DNA from: Nonomuraea dietziae
GTDB lineage: Bacteria; Actinomycetota; Actinomycetes; Streptosporangiales; Streptosporangiaceae
Direction: 5' to 3'
Assembly (NCBI RefSeq): GCF_014195505.1
Contig: NZ_JACIBV010000001.1
Coordinates: 2,294,001-2,358,000, forward strand
Length of the DNA stretch: 64,000 nt
A model generated the notes under the pieces. That model saw only the letters and a list, made by a program, of their open reading frames with translations, ran no database searches and was not told the DNA's origin. This document shows, in pieces, positions 63,324-64,000 of the stretch. Every line of letters starts with the position of its first letter. Positions within the stretch are counted from its first letter, which is position 1. The position numbers and the translations under genes were made by a program.

Positions 63324-63706
63324 CTGCAGGCCTCCTTCAGCTTGGTCAGGTAGGCGGTGGTGTCAGTGCCGACCTTCTGGACCGCGTCGACCGCCTCGTT
63401 GGCGCTGGTGACGTTGAGCTTGCCGAGGCTGGTGGCCAGGTCGTCCGTCGCCTCCTTGAGCGTGGTGTTGGAGGCCTTGTCGGCCACCTCGCCGAGCTTC
63501 TGCGAGGCGGAGTTGAGCTCCTTCTCCATCGCGGCGGGGTCGTTGACCAGGGTGCCGATCTTGGTGACGGTCTCGGTGATGATCTTGGGGGCCTCCAGGC
63601 AGGCCTGCGCCTTGTCGACCGTCGCGTTGATCTCGCTGCACCCGGTGGCGAAGACGGCCACGGCGAAGGCGGCGAGGGGCACGAACCTGCTGGAAACGAG
63701 TCGCAT
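63320..63706 (-). CDS. Helical lipoprotein
   Basis: 128 residues. Signal LAAFAVAVFATGC with a lipobox; the remainder is a helical bundle with four cysteines (GC, QACLEA, KEACS) and amphipathic heptads (MEKELNSASQKLGEVADKASN). No named domain. ATG 63706 and GAAACGAG upstream. Convergent with DUF3500; the last bases overlap. Likely a surface-exposed coiled-coil protein. Confidence 0.8.
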   Translation of the reverse strand: MRLVSSRFVPLAAFAVAVFATGCSEINATVDKAQACLEAPKIITETVTKIGTLVNDPAAMEKELNSASQKLGEVADKASNTTLKEATDDLATSLGKLNVTSANEAVDAVQKVGTDTTAYLTKLKEACS

Positions 63707-63745
63707 ACCGACGACCCTATCCAACGGCCGCGCCCCCCGCGATGA

Positions 63746-64000
63746 TCAGGACAGCTTGCTGAAACAGGGACCGTCCATCGTGTGAGCCTGCGCGGTGGGC
63801 CCTGTGAAGAAGTCCTTCACCTCCGTGACCCCGGTCGGCGCCGACTCGTCCACCTTGTTGATCAGCGTCTGCCGGAACGTGGCCGCGTTCGCGTCGCCCG
63901 CGAAGTTGCCCGCCTCCGGGGGCAGCATGCCCTCGTAGTCGACGGTCGCCAGCGTCTTGACCGCCGCCAGCAGGCCCTTGCGGCTGACGTCGCCGCCGGC
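63746..64000 (-). CDS. ABC solute-binding protein, C-terminal part (5' end beyond window)
   Basis: The last ~84 codons are present and open to the window edge. GDVSRKGLLAAVKTLATVDYEGMLPPEAGNF is typical of the C-terminal region of periplasmic-binding proteins for branched-chain amino acids or amides (a GLxxALE then DYxGMLPP motif). The final TAQAHTMDGPCFSKLS ends after a lone cysteine. The 5' part and any signal peptide lie outside, so the substrate class is inferred. Confidence 0.7.
   Translation of the reverse strand, partial: AGGDVSRKGLLAAVKTLATVDYEGMLPPEAGNFAGDANAATFRQTLINKVDESAPTGVTEVKDFFTGPTAQAHTMDGPCFSKLS

Overview
The window is a 64 kb stretch of very GC-rich chromosome from an actinomycete. 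GTG and TTG starts are common, coding density is high with many 4-bp GTGA/ATGA overlaps, and several promoters look leaderless. A type II glutamine synthetase, a class I lysyl-tRNA synthetase, an MsiK-type sugar ATPase and conservon-type sensor architecture point to Streptomycetes or Streptosporangiales. A Nonomuraea-like member of Streptosporangiaceae is my best guess, by inference only. I see no tRNA, rRNA, CRISPR array, insertion sequence or prophage. Genes are cut at both ends: a MarR regulator at the left and an ABC solute-binding protein at the right.

Layout. 1-5.9 kb: MarR gene divergent from an NADP-dependent reductase; then a TetR/MFS/enolase-like operon divergent from a second MFS pump around a multi-palindrome operator. 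6-13 kb: a five-gene translationally coupled operon (SWIM-type protein lacking its SWIM domain, DUF5691, MoxR ATPase, DUF5682, VWA), resembling the E. coli yehL-M-P-Q group. 13-19.3 kb: secreted protein, DUF985 cupin, DUF1801, aldehyde dehydrogenase, CehA/McbA PHP hydrolase and a RHH/PIN toxin-antitoxin pair. 19.3-28 kb: glnII and, upstream on the same strand, a seven-gene string made of a small Rossmann protein, a divergent S-adenosylhomocysteinase homologue, a complete ECF importer (A-A, S, T), an amidohydrolase and a nitrate-sensor-like kinase. This is the best candidate for an undescribed uptake and salvage system for a nucleoside-like compound.

28-37.7 kb: ChaA antiporter and TetR, lipoprotein, a CBS/NhaD-type permease/RCK group, an HTTM membrane protein overlapping a convergent DUF393 gene, lysS, and a small HAD operon. 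37.7-46.8 kb: a large FtsH-like membrane AAA protein with an HExxH motif and extra C-terminal membrane segments, lipoprotein, CMD protein, PQQ sugar dehydrogenase plus flavodoxin, SDR, phospholipase-D-like and PNPOx-like genes. 46.8-51.6 kb: sugar ABC ATPase divergent from a LacI regulator, glutathione peroxidase/YchJ, and two tandem secreted mini-transglycosylases behind a Crp-like site. 51.6-64 kb: TetR/diiron oxidase pair, PLP decarboxylase overlapping an orphan histidine kinase, a heterodimeric ABC exporter, a zinc-ribbon protein, an SCO6745-like protein, two DUF202 genes (one frameshifted), DUF3500 and a lipoprotein.

Most operons are short, and convergent pairs are often separated by strong GC-rich hairpins. 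Many divergent promoters carry perfect inverted repeats that allow regulator-operator assignments; these are given separately.
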